Shown in pieces: positions 55,720-64,000 of a DNA stretch of 64,000 bases. The notes below the pieces were generated by a model. It did no database searches. It saw only the letters and a program-made list of their open reading frames with translations, and was not told where the DNA came from. Both the position numbers and the translations under genes were made by a program. This DNA is from Kitagawia praeruptora (lineage: Eukaryota; Streptophyta; Magnoliopsida; Apiales; Apiaceae). The DNA lies in NCBI GenBank assembly GCA_037693485.1, contig CM075346.1:132142501-132206500 (forward strand). The letters run 5' to 3'. The stretch's first letter is position 1, and every line of letters starts with the position of its first letter.

Positions 55720-57837
55720 ATGCCTCCACGAAGACAACCTCTGCGAGACGTTGAAATGGCGGACATGCAGAGACAAATTCAAGAACTTCAAGATGCTTTG
55801 CAAGCCCAACAAGTCTTGTTAAACGAGCGTCAACCAGAAGATGAAGAATCTTCCAGTGATTCTTCAACACCTAGGAATCGTCGACCTCAAAAGCCACAAG
55901 TCAGACATGATGACATTAAAGTTGACATTCCTAACTTTGAAGAAAGACTGCAACCGGATGATTTCATCGATTGGCTTCAAACAGTCGAAAGGGTGTTTGA
56001 ATATAAGGATATTCACGAAGAAAAAAAGGTGAAGATTATTGCTGTGAAATTAAGGAAACATGCTTCCATTTGGTGGGAAAATCTTAAAAAAAGGCGAGAC
56101 CGAGAAGGAAAAAGCAAGATCAAAACATGGGAAAAAATGCGAAAGGAATTAACCCGAATGTTTCTTCCTCCTCACTACTACCAAGACAAGTTTATCCAAC
56201 TGCAAAATCTTCGTCAGAAGAATTTATCAGTCGAAGAATACACAAGAGAATTTGAGAAGTTGATGATGCAGTGTGATATACAAGAAAAAGAGGAGCAGAC
56301 CATTGCCAGATACCTCGGAGGATTAAATACTGATATTGCTGATCGTGTTGAACTTCAACAATATTGGTCGTTAGAAGATGTTATTCGTCTTGCTACGCGA
56401 GTAGAGAAGCAGCTACCCAAAAGATCTACCACGAGAAATTTCTCTCCAGCAAACCAACCACCTTACAATCAGAAGCCACCTACCAACCAAGCCAGCTCTT
56501 CCACCCAACCCTCTCCTAAAACCATTTCTACAGAAAACAAAAACAAGGCCATTAAATGCTTTAAATGCCAAGGTTTTGGTCACATTGCTTCAGACTGTCC
56601 AAACCGGAGAACCATCACAATTATCAAAGGAGAAGCCTATGAAGTTTATGATGAAAAAGAGACTCGAGAAGACACTGAAGGAGAGTATTACGCAGATCCA
56701 ATATACGATGAAGAAATTACTACTGCTGATCAGGGTGAGTCCTTAGTAATCCGACGAAGCCTAAACACAATGGCCAATAAGGAAGAACCTTGGTTGAGAC
56801 GCAATATTTTCCACACTCGTTGCACTTCTGCAGGAAAAGTCTGTGATGTTATCATAGACAATGGGAGTTGTGAAAATGTCGTTTCAAGTTACATGGTAGA
56901 AAAGTTGGATCTACCAACCCAGATTCATCCACACCCCTACAGTTTGCATTGGCTCAATAAAGGAAGTACAGTCAAAGTTGACAAGCGTTGCCTAGTGACA
57001 TTCTCTATTGGTCAGAAGTACCAGGATCAAGTATGGTGTGATGTTGTGCCTATGGATGCCTGTCATCTTCTTCTAGGTAGGCCATGGCAGTATGATCGTC
57101 AAGTACTTTATGACGGTGATCTTGAAGAGGAAATTTATATGCTCCAACCAGAAGGTTTTGCTGAAAAAGGCAAAGAGAACTTGGTTTGCAGATTGATCAA
57201 ATCTCTATACGGTCTCAAACAGGCACCGAGGTGTTGGTACAAGAGATTTGATTCCTTCATCATGAGCCTTGAATACAACAGACTTAGTGCAGACCATTGT
57301 ACGTACTACAAAAGGTTTGAAGAGGATAATGACTTTATCATTCTATTGTTGTATGTGGATGACATGTTGATAGCAGGCCCCAACAAAGATCGAATCCATG
57401 AATTAAAGGCACAATTGGCTAGGGAGTTTGAAATGAAGGACCTTGGACCAGCAAACAAGATTCTAGGGATGCAAATTCACCGAGACAAAAATAATAGGAA
57501 GATTTGGCTATCTCAGGAAAATTACTTAAACAAGATCTTGCGTCGCTTCAACATGCAAGATTGTAAGCCAATTTCTACCCCACTTCCTGTTAATTTCAAG
57601 TTATCCTCAAGTATGTCACCTAGCAATGAAGAAGAAAGGAGGGAGATGTCTCGAGTACCGTATGCATCAGCAGTGGGAAGTTTGATGTTCGCCATGATAT
57701 GTATAAGACCAGATATTGCACAAGCAGTGGGAGCGGTTAGTCGGTATATGGCGAATCCTGGTAAAGAGCATTGGAATACAGTAAAGAGAATACAGTCCCA
57801 ATTTATCATAATCCCTATGAATACAATTAAAGGTTAG
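55720..57837 (+). CDS. Chimeric ORF: Ty3 gag-protease fused to Ty1/copia RT
   Basis: 705 codons from MPPRRQPLRDVEMADMQRQI. Residues 1-260 are gypsy Gag (KVDIPNFEERLQPDDFIDWL, RMFLPPHYYQDKFIQLQNLR), with a CCHC knuckle CFKCQGFGHIASDC near 279. The protease follows with IIDNGSCENVV near 378 and HLLLGRPWQYDRQVLYDG. At 57113-57118 the frame passes without a shift into copia RT: DLEEEIYMLQPEGF, SLYGLKQAPRCWYKRFD, LLLYVDDMLIAG (near 545), FEMKDLGPANKILGMQIHRD, PDIAQAVGAVSRYM. The last about 14 codons are Athila LTR sequence (from about 57792). Both parents have ACGGT at the switch point. RT lacks its N-terminus, and RNase H and integrase are absent, so autonomous activity is unlikely; transcription and translation are unknown. 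Confidence 0.88.
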   Translation: MPPRRQPLRDVEMADMQRQIQELQDALQAQQVLLNERQPEDEESSSDSSTPRNRRPQKPQVRHDDIKVDIPNFEERLQPDDFIDWLQTVERVFEYKDIHEEKKVKIIAVKLRKHASIWWENLKKRRDREGKSKIKTWEKMRKELTRMFLPPHYYQDKFIQLQNLRQKNLSVEEYTREFEKLMMQCDIQEKEEQTIARYLGGLNTDIADRVELQQYWSLEDVIRLATRVEKQLPKRSTTRNFSPANQPPYNQKPPTNQASSSTQPSPKTISTENKNKAIKCFKCQGFGHIASDCPNRRTITIIKGEAYEVYDEKETREDTEGEYYADPIYDEEITTADQGESLVIRRSLNTMANKEEPWLRRNIFHTRCTSAGKVCDVIIDNGSCENVVSSYMVEKLDLPTQIHPHPYSLHWLNKGSTVKVDKRCLVTFSIGQKYQDQVWCDVVPMDACHLLLGRPWQYDRQVLYDGDLEEEIYMLQPEGFAEKGKENLVCRLIKSLYGLKQAPRCWYKRFDSFIMSLEYNRLSADHCTYYKRFEEDNDFIILLLYVDDMLIAGPNKDRIHELKAQLAREFEMKDLGPANKILGMQIHRDKNNRKIWLSQENYLNKILRRFNMQDCKPISTPLPVNFKLSSSMSPSNEEERREMSRVPYASAVGSLMFAMICIRPDIAQAVGAVSRYMANPGKEHWNTVKRIQSQFIIIPMNTIKG

Positions 57838-58903
57838 CTACTCCCTTAATTGGGTTAAGCCCTCAATGATAGATTAGCGAAAGTAGAGAATTAGCATCAC
57901 AATTAAACAAATATATATCACCAATGAATACTACCTAATTCTCGGATTATAAAATTAGTTAATCATGCTAGATAAAGAAATAAGCATATATGAATGGATA
58001 AACATATTATTAAAAGAGTTTAGAGTGAAGAAAATACAACTTTGAAGAATCTCTTAAAGCTTGGAGTAAATCCCCTCTATCCTTGCTCTCCAACCGAAAT
58101 AGAAATGACAGTAAATTAAAGTGTATACCTAAAACTAATTTTACAAAAGAAGCTGAGATAAAGTGCTAGAGAAAATGAATGTTCAGTACAAGGATTCTAA
58201 AAGAAAACTCAGCTTCTGGTTCTCTTCATCTTACTGCAAATACTTGTCTTTATAGGACAAATTAGCACATCAGTATTCAACAATTCAGCCACCAACCGTG
58301 CCTAACTTTTACTTTATCAAAAATCAACTCTGATGACTTTGAATCATGGACTTTGTAAACATGTAACGTGGGCTACTAATACTTTTGAACGAGCTCCGTA
58401 AAAATGCTTTTTAACCCGCACAGCTTATAATCTTTAATTAATAAATACTTAATTTAATTCAGAAATTATAAAAATAGATATCTAATATTATTAGATATTT
58501 ATAAATATAATTTTCTAATTAAATAAAATATTTATTAATATAAATATATCCTTAAATCCTAAGCTGCGGACAATTGAGGGTCTGGAACCGGACTCCTTTT
58601 GCTTCACAAAAATTATATTAATTCCAACCGGGATTCCTGCTTTAAGAATATATCACTTTCCATATTTTAGTGACAATTCTTATTTCCTCCTTGTTCGTCC
58701 AGGATTAATCCACGGTCTCTTGGTGATGTGCAATCGGGCTCCTTTTTTCTTCCAAAATTATCCTAAAAATATACAAATTCATTTTAGCATCCAATCCAAA
58801 TTAAAATGCTACTAATAATACTAATCAAGGACAAAATTATTACAAACTAAGGATAATTGAGAGATAACATGCTATAAAATGTACATAATATTAGCATGTA
58901 TCA
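57797..58903 (-). repeat. Truncated 5' LTR of the Athila element (1107 bp)
   Basis: Matches 38226-39332 over its whole length with about three differences seen. The missing 461 bp on the left were lost when the mosaic block joined here (junction within TCCCAATTTATC). Confidence 0.92.
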
Positions 58904-58908
58904 TAAGT

Positions 58909-59911
58909 TTGAGTATACCCTTTTGCTACAAGTCTCGCTTTGTACCTATCAATCAGCCCATTAGGTTTCTGTTTCACAGTGAATACTCATCTGCATCCTA
59001 CTACCTTCCTTCCAGCGGGAAGATGAGTTAACTCCCAAGTGCCATTATGTTTCAAGGCATTCATTTCCTCTATCATAGCATCTTTCCATTTAGGATCACA
59101 TAAAGCATCCTGCCAAGTATGCGGAACAGAAATACTAGACAAGGATGACACAAAAGTAAGTGAAGATGGAGATAATGCATTATAAGATACAAAGTTTGAG
59201 ATAGGATGGTTAGTGCAAGAGTGTATACCCTTTCTTATAGCAATAGGAAGATCTAGAGTAGGATCAAGAGTATTACCATTTCCTGGCTCAAACACAGGAG
59301 ATGCAGGATCTGTCTCGAGGTCAGAGGTCTCTGGATGCGGTAAAGTGGTGATATCATTTCTTTTCCGCCTGGAATATGTAATCAAATCTGGAATATCCAA
59401 TCTATTTAGATCATCTGACTCATTACTCGTATGTGGAGGAATAGATAACCTGTTTGAGCTAGTGTTTTGAATAGGTATATTAATAAATGGAAGTGTTTGT
59501 GACTCATCTGTTGCTTTACTATCAAAACTGTGTCGGTTTATCTCCCCCTGAAGCAAGGAGGAGGAACCCGGAGAAAAAATAAGAAATGTTCTCCCAGAAA
59601 CTAACATCATGATTGACAAATATGTGACGTGAGAGAGGATGATAACATTTATATCCCTTATGAGTTGGTGAATACCCAATGAAAACGCAGCGGAGGGCCC
59701 GAGAATCAAGTTTATCCCGAGAGGGAGCATGATTATGAACAAAACATACACTCCCAAATACTCGAAGGGGTAGTGGGTGCAAAGAAGGTGCAAGAACACA
59801 AGACAACTGTGTTTTGAATTTTAGGACACTAGAAGGAAGTCGGTTTATAAGATATGCAGCAGTCATGACTGCCTCTCCCCAAAGATATTTGGGAACATGC
59901 ATTGTTAACAT
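58909..59911 (-). pseudogene. Copia 1 integrase end and RT start, frameshifted
   Basis: Minus strand. 59911-59522 continues the integrase (VPKYLWGEAVMTAAYLINRL, RVFGSVCFVHNHAPSRDKLD, RCVFIGYSPTHKGYKCYHPL). A frameshift in the T-rich stretch near 59573 moves the frame to 59572-58987: GSSSLLQGEINRHSF, then a long linker and TWQDALCDPKWKDAMIEEMN at the RT start. A TGA at 58987-58989 replaces a conserved Trp codon. The frame then runs on to the Athila junction at 58909, where pol resumes at 37759. Confidence 0.87.
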
Positions 59912-59929
59912 AAGCGACCGAGCAACCTG

Positions 59930-61834
59930 TTATAAGTGACCAATTTTCCTTTCGGCTACCCCATTTTGTTGAGAAGTTTTGACACACGAAGTTTGATGAA
60001 TTATACCACATGTATCCAAATAAGATATAAATGGACCCCCATATTCAGTACCGTTATCACTCCGAAGAATTTTAACAGATGCATTAAACTGTGTTTGTAC
60101 CATGTGATGAAAAGATTTAAAACGCTCGAAAACTTCACTTTTCTGTTTTAGAAGATATACCCAAGTAAGTCTAGAATAACAATCAACAAAGACAACAAAC
60201 CATCTATACCCATCATGTGTAGGATGTCTGAATGGGCCCCAAACATCAGTATGAATAATAGAGAATAAAGTAGAACTTCGTTTATTCCTGGATGGATAAG
60301 ATGATCTTTTATGTTTGGCTAATTCACATGGTTCACAGAAAAAATCTTCCTTCTTACAGTGTTTTACTAAGACAGGAAATAGATGTGTTAAAACACCAAA
60401 CGATGGATGACCTAACCGTCTATGCCACTGATACAAAAATTCAAAAGCAGAATTTAACTTGGATGACACCTGATAAGTTGTGGGAGAAATAGAATTCCCT
60501 TCCATAACATAAAGTCCATCTACCACTTTACCATTGCCAAGGACCTTGCCTGTCGCCAGATCCTGAAATACACAGTGGGAGGAAAAAAAGGTTACTGAAC
60601 AATTAAGTTTCTCAGTAATACGTTGAACAGATAATAAGTTTGCTGTTAAGGAGGGAACATGTAACACATCAGATAGTGGCAATGATGATGAGAGGCAGTG
60701 ATAAGTGCCTTGTCCATGAACAGGTACAATAGCTCCATTGGCAACACGAATATTGCCTGTTTCATCATTATATGTTTCTAGGAAACTAGAATTTCCAGTC
60801 ATATGTGCTGATGCTCCGGAATCAATAATCCATGAATTATGACATTTATCGGAGGTAAAGTGACAAGGTGTACCTGCATGAGCAGAATTAGCTGTAGGTG
60901 GAGTGGTGTTCATTTGTGACATTAATTGCCGGAGGGTGTTGACTTCTGAAGCAGTCATCGTTCCTGTTGAAGAATAAGACTCACATTCTGATGTAGCATG
61001 ATGAGCACTAAAGGGAATTCCTCTACCCGTGCTTCTGCCAGATGAGACACCACGGTAACCACCTCGGCCACGCCCTCCTCGTCCTCGAATTCTGAGATGA
61101 GGGTGCAGGATAAAACACGTTTCACGAGTGTGGTTTAACTTCTTGCAGTAGTCACATTGAAGACTGAATCTTTCACCCATTAAAGCCATTGGTACCTGTT
61201 CAGGTTGTTCTGGCTCAGATTGCTGAACATTTCCAGTTAAGAGTGCAGATCGTTCAGAAGAGACGACCGGAGCCATACTTTGCTTTCGACTTTCCTCTAA
61301 CCTGACACGACCATAGGCTTCTTCCACAGTAGGAAATGGAATTTGTCCAATAAGTTGATTTTTTATTGAATCATACTCATCAGACAATCCATCAAGAAAC
61401 TTCGTCACTTTTTCTACAGTCATCATCTTTTGATATTTTTCTTGATCTTCAGCATGTTTACACTCAAATATAGTGTAATGTCCCAATTCACTCCATAATG
61501 ATGTAAGCTCAGAGTAATACTGAGCTAATGTGTGGCTTCTCTGAGCCAATGCCCACATCTTCTGTTTGATCTCAAATTGCTTGGCTACATTTACGGAAAA
61601 GGAATACGTCCGAGTGAGAGAATTCCACACATCTTCAGCGGTATCAATAAAGATATATGTTTTTCGAATATCAACCTCCATAGAGTTAGATAGCCATGAA
61701 CACACCATGGCATTTTCAAATTCCCAATCATCGAAGCTAGTATCACTTTCCAAAGGTTGTTTGGCTTTCCCATTGATATATTTCATCATTTTATGAGATT
61801 TAAGAGCCATTGTACAAGCTTTGGACCATTCCAA
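59930..61834 (-). pseudogene. Copia 1 gag-protease-integrase
   Basis: 634 codons. Gag at 1-200 (WSELGHYTIFEC, VTKFLDGLSDEYDSIKNQLI), zinc knuckle CDYCKKLNHTRETC near 227, Gly/Arg-rich stretch, protease SWIIDSGASAHMTGN near 338. Integrase has the HHCC start WHRRLGHPSFGVL near 470 and CEPCELAKHKRS, core HTDVWGPF near 529 and LRSDNGTEYGG near 595, then QQNGVAERK. It ends at a TAA (59930-59932), after which the same frame continues at once in the next fragment, so this is a nonsense mutation, not the natural end. Confidence 0.88.
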
Positions 61835-62520
61835 AAAAAAAAATTCCGTTAAATTTAGGGCTTACATACGGAGTACTATGAAATCCAGATTTCATGCTAC
61901 TTGTAGCACTACTCTCGGATGTATTATCTAATACCCTACTACTGGATGTATTATCTAAAACTTCCACCATTTTATATTAAAATAGAGTAAAATCCAATCA
62001 ATAATTATTGAACTTTATATAATAATATCTACTGCTATCTATCTATATATATAGTAGTTTATAGAGACTGAGTAAGGCCCAGTAGATAAAAAAAACCAGC
62101 AGAGAACAAAACTGTCAGACGGAACAAACAATAATTTTGACAGAAAACAAAAAATCTGCTCAGATTCAAGAGATAGTACCACAGTTGGGTTCGGATTTTG
62201 GGGGAGAACAAGAGTCCCTGAAGAAATTTCTTCAAAAAACGCCAGGAAACAGCCTTACGCGCCGCGCGTGGGCGCGTCTGGTGGCGCTACCGCGCGTACG
62301 GCGGCGCGTGAGGGCGCGTGGCTGTCTGGTTCTTCATTTGGTTTGTTTCTGCAGCCTCCCCTTTCAGTGCTCTTCGCAGTGGTATATTTGTATTTGTGTT
62401 TGGGTGTGTTTTGGTTTTCTGATTTTTTACCGAGGGGTCTGTGTTTTCTTGAAAACAAGGAGCTTCTGGTTTGGTGGGAGCTTCTGGTCTGGTGGCTTCT
62501 TTTCTCCTATATTACAACCC
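61835..62520 (-). other. Copia 1 leader with a CGCG-rich segment
   Basis: Untranslated leader between PBS and gag on the minus strand. At about 62257-62325 it has a strongly GC-rich, self-complementary segment (ACGCGCCGCGCGTGGGCGCG and GCGCGTACGGCGGCGCGTG), unlike the AT-rich surroundings. The 133- and 92-codon frames here are by-products. Confidence 0.6.
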
Positions 62521-62532
62521 GCTCTGATACCA
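62521..62532 (-). promoter_or_regulatory. Primer-binding site of copia 1
   Basis: Minus strand TGGTATCAGAGC, complementary to the 3' end of plant initiator-Met tRNA, the standard copia primer; it abuts the LTR at 62533. Confidence 0.92.
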
Positions 62533-62733
62533 TCTTAACGATATAGTAACAATATAGTATAGAGAGTAATATAGAGAGACATAGAATTTACAGAAGAAGA
62601 AGTTCTAATATATTTGTTATAACCTAATATAAGCACTTCTACTTAACTGATTACATCATTTAATTACTTTAATTACTGTAGATCCTAAGATTTACTGTAG
62701 AACATCTGACTTAGTTTAACATCCTTCTTGACA
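62533..62733 (-). repeat. 5' LTR of copia element 1 (201 bp)
   Basis: Matches 36218-36441 apart from one about 32-bp deletion, one 9-bp duplication (AATTACTTT) and a few base changes. It is followed by the target duplication CTATG. Confidence 0.9.
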
Positions 62734-62810
62734 CTATGTAACTACAAAAACTGCTAAACAAACGAGGCCTAGCTTTTATTTTCCCATGTGTAAACATAAA
62801 ACATCAATAA

Positions 62811-62829
62811 GCCCGCCAAATTTCCCGCC
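62811..62829 (+). promoter_or_regulatory. Two abutting E2F-type sites in the PSF2 promoter
   Basis: GCCCGCCAAA (reverse complement TTTGGCGGGC) is followed directly by TTTCCCGCC; both fit the E2F consensus TTTSSCGC, in opposite orientation. They lie 76-94 bp upstream of the PSF2 start codon. E2F control is typical for DNA replication genes that are active at the G1/S transition, so the sites fit the gene. Confidence 0.75.
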
Positions 62830-62904
62830 ATCACATTTCATCTTAATACAGTCTGTTACCATAATTTTTTAAACTATTTTGAGTTTCATCTTAATTTTGT
62901 GGGC

Positions 62905-62962
62905 ATGGCAACTCAATCTGATCCCCATGGCTCTGCTTTTTCTGCTGCAGAGGTTCCAATCT

Positions 62963-62994
<32 letters not shown>

Positions 62995-64000
62995 GCACCT
63001 ATTCTCTATATGACTGTATTTATTATTGTATGCATAATTTATGCCTCAATTTGTTGTGGGTTTTTCTTTTCTTGGATAATTGAATTATAGAAATTTATTT
63101 TTAGTGATTTCCTGATAGTGGGTATTTGATAATTTGTATACTTTTGGTAATTTACTGATGGTAGGAGGGGAATTTTATGTAATTTTTGCAGTTGGAGTTT
63201 CTTGCTGAAGATGAAATGGTTGAGATTGTTCCGAATATGAGAATGGATCCTCTCAATTTGATATCTGTAATTTTCGATATCACTCACACTTGTACTCTTT
63301 TTAGTGTGTTAGATTTGATGGAGTAGTTGATGTATCTGTTTGTATATTGTGTGATTTCTAGGGGGATTTTGGGCCTTTTCGTCCGCAAATCGCAACTCAG
63401 GTGCCTTTATGGCTAGCAGTGGCTTTAAAGAAGAGAGGGAAGTGTACAATAAGACTTCCTGAGTGGATGTCAGTTGGTGAGTTTTCTCATTTACCTAGAT
63501 TAGATACACTACTTTTGCCCGTATCCGTATATAGAACCTCTGATGGAGTTGTATGGGTGAAAAGTGACAAGAATTTAATTGATTGCACTTTGTGATAGCA
63601 TATTTAGGAGATGAATTGCAAATTTAGTAGTCAGGTTGGTTATGAATAAGAAACTTATGAAAATTGGATGTTGAGGGTTCATGAATTCTGCGTTCACCTT
63701 GCACGAGCTAAGTGAGAAGCCTAATCTTATTCATTACCATCTTTTGGTGTGTTAAGTTGTAATTCTAAAAGTATTACCTTGCTTAATCTTAATCATCACT
63801 GTGTCAGGCTGTAAATATTGCAGTAAAGTGAGGATGTTGAGGTTCAATATCAGTTCATCCCCATGTGTGTGCACTTTCATAATGATGAGTCTATGTTCTA
63901 CATTTTCTGACTATTAATCTGAAATTTTCTGACTCGAGTAGTTGAGTACTTGAGTAGCATATTAATCAATAATGGTAAAAGCAAGAAATCACTAAGCCTG
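62905..64000 (+). CDS. PSF2: DNA replication complex GINS protein PSF2 (5' part)
   Basis: Three exons are visible. Exon 1 (62905-62952) encodes MATQSDPHGSAFSAAE and ends before GTTCCA. Exon 2 (63192-63266), after TTTGCAG, encodes LEFLAEDEMVEIVPNMRMDP + LNLIS. Exon 3 (63362-63476), after TTCTAG and before GTGAGT, encodes GDFGPFRPQIATQVPLWLAV then ALKKRGKCTIRLPEWMSV and one base of the next codon. Phases agree at every join. This is the conserved N-terminal half of PSF2, a subunit of the GINS tetramer (SLD5-PSF1-PSF2-PSF3) that with CDC45 and MCM2-7 forms the replicative helicase in the nucleus. The remaining exons are beyond 64000; 63477-64000 is intron. No lesion is seen, and the promoter has E2F-type sites. 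Confidence 0.92.
62968..62999 (+). repeat. (CT)n(CA)n microsatellite in PSF2 intron 1
   Basis: A CT dinucleotide run followed by ACACACACAC just after the donor site of exon 1. Confidence 0.9.

Larger units (their letters stand above)
37765..58903 (-). mobile_element. Athila-type Ty3/gypsy element nested in copia 1
   Basis: Target duplication TAAGT (37760-37764, 58904-58908). The left LTR is complete (1568 bp); the right LTR keeps only its last 1107 bp (57797-58903). Polypurine tract TACCCCCCAACTTAACC (39335-39351) on the other strand. A gag-pol of 1,790-odd codons with one stop lies at 41258-46642. The PBS and 5' leader are lost, replaced by the mosaic of other retroelements (about 47.0-57.8 kb). 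I saw about three differences over the shared 1107 bp, so insertion is recent. Confidence 0.9.
36218..62733 (-). mobile_element. Ty1/copia element 1, minus strand, split by Athila
   Basis: LTRs at 36218-36441 and 62533-62733 (minus-strand start TGTCAAGAAGG) are flanked by the target duplication CTATG (36213-36217, 62734-62738). The PBS matches the initiator-Met tRNA type; the polypurine tract is CCCCCTCAAGTTG (36444-36456) on the other strand. gag-protease-integrase lies at 58.9-61.8 kb and RT-RNase H at 36.4-37.8 kb, separated by the nested Athila (37765-58903). Pol carries two stops and at least two frameshifts in addition, so the element is dead. Confidence 0.93.
24021..62773. mobile_element. 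DNA-transposon remnant hosting the nested insertion stack
   Basis: AGGCCTCGTTTGTTT near 24021 and AAACAAACGAGGCCT near 62759-62773 are inverted copies, and weaker similarity (CCTTGGAACT, TTTGGTTGAATG against TTTGGTTACTCA) continues inward on both sides. Removing the insertions between them leaves about 1.1 kb. The flanks share TA; a longer target duplication is not evident, so the superfamily is open. No transposase fragment was seen. Confidence 0.55.

Noticed and set aside
62137..62538. 133-codon ORF upstream of PSF2
   Set aside because: Lies antisense in the copia 1 leader and runs into its PBS and LTR; no domain.

Overview
The window is AT-rich nuclear DNA from a flowering plant, probably a eudicot. 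The evidence is spliced plant genes with GT-AG introns, an F-box/FBA gene, and Athila, chromovirus-type Ty3/gypsy and Ty1/copia retrotransposons nested in one another. I cannot name the species. Only two host genes look functional: an intronless F-box gene (7119-8204, +) and the 5' part of the GINS subunit gene PSF2 (first three exons 62905-63476, +), which runs off the right edge. Almost everything else is transposable-element DNA.

Layout. 0.4-6.75 kb: a minus-strand, apparently non-coding LTR retroelement (LTR 773-1408, PBS on its left, polypurine tract on its right). Its internal region carries a 51-bp tandem array and palindromic arrays, is interrupted by an Athila-like LTR, and is bordered by GGGTTCGGG-type repeats. 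6.8-8.5 kb: the F-box gene. 8.5-17.4 kb: AT-rich DNA with small dispersed repeats and Helitron-like ends. 17.4-23.1 kb: a Harbinger-type MITE split by a very young tandem LTR element (LTR-internal-LTR-internal-LTR, exact 2430-bp period, 5-bp target duplication). Its two non-coding internal domains hold long arrays of short hairpins whose stems show compensatory changes.

24.0-62.8 kb: a stack of insertions inside one DNA-transposon remnant whose inverted ends are at 24021 and 62773. It contains a MITE, a (TA)n-flanked palindromic element, and a 10-kb TIR element (25931-35954) carrying captured exons of several host genes: GH95 alpha-L-fucosidase, myosin XI, bystin, an F-box gene, a PPR gene and unidentified exons. 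It also contains a copia element (36218-62733, TSD CTATG). That copia is split by an Athila element (37765-58903, TSD TAAGT), whose 5' part is replaced by a mosaic of copia and gypsy pieces (about 47.0-57.8 kb). The mosaic includes an in-frame Ty3 gag-protease / Ty1 reverse-transcriptase fusion.

62.8-64.0 kb: the PSF2 promoter, with two abutting E2F-type sites, and the start of the gene. The insertion stack ends about 130 bp upstream of the PSF2 start codon, so the gene keeps only a very short promoter of its own. The strongest candidates for something undescribed are the covarying hairpin arrays of the tandem LTR element, the Ty3/Ty1 chimera, and the multi-gene capture element.
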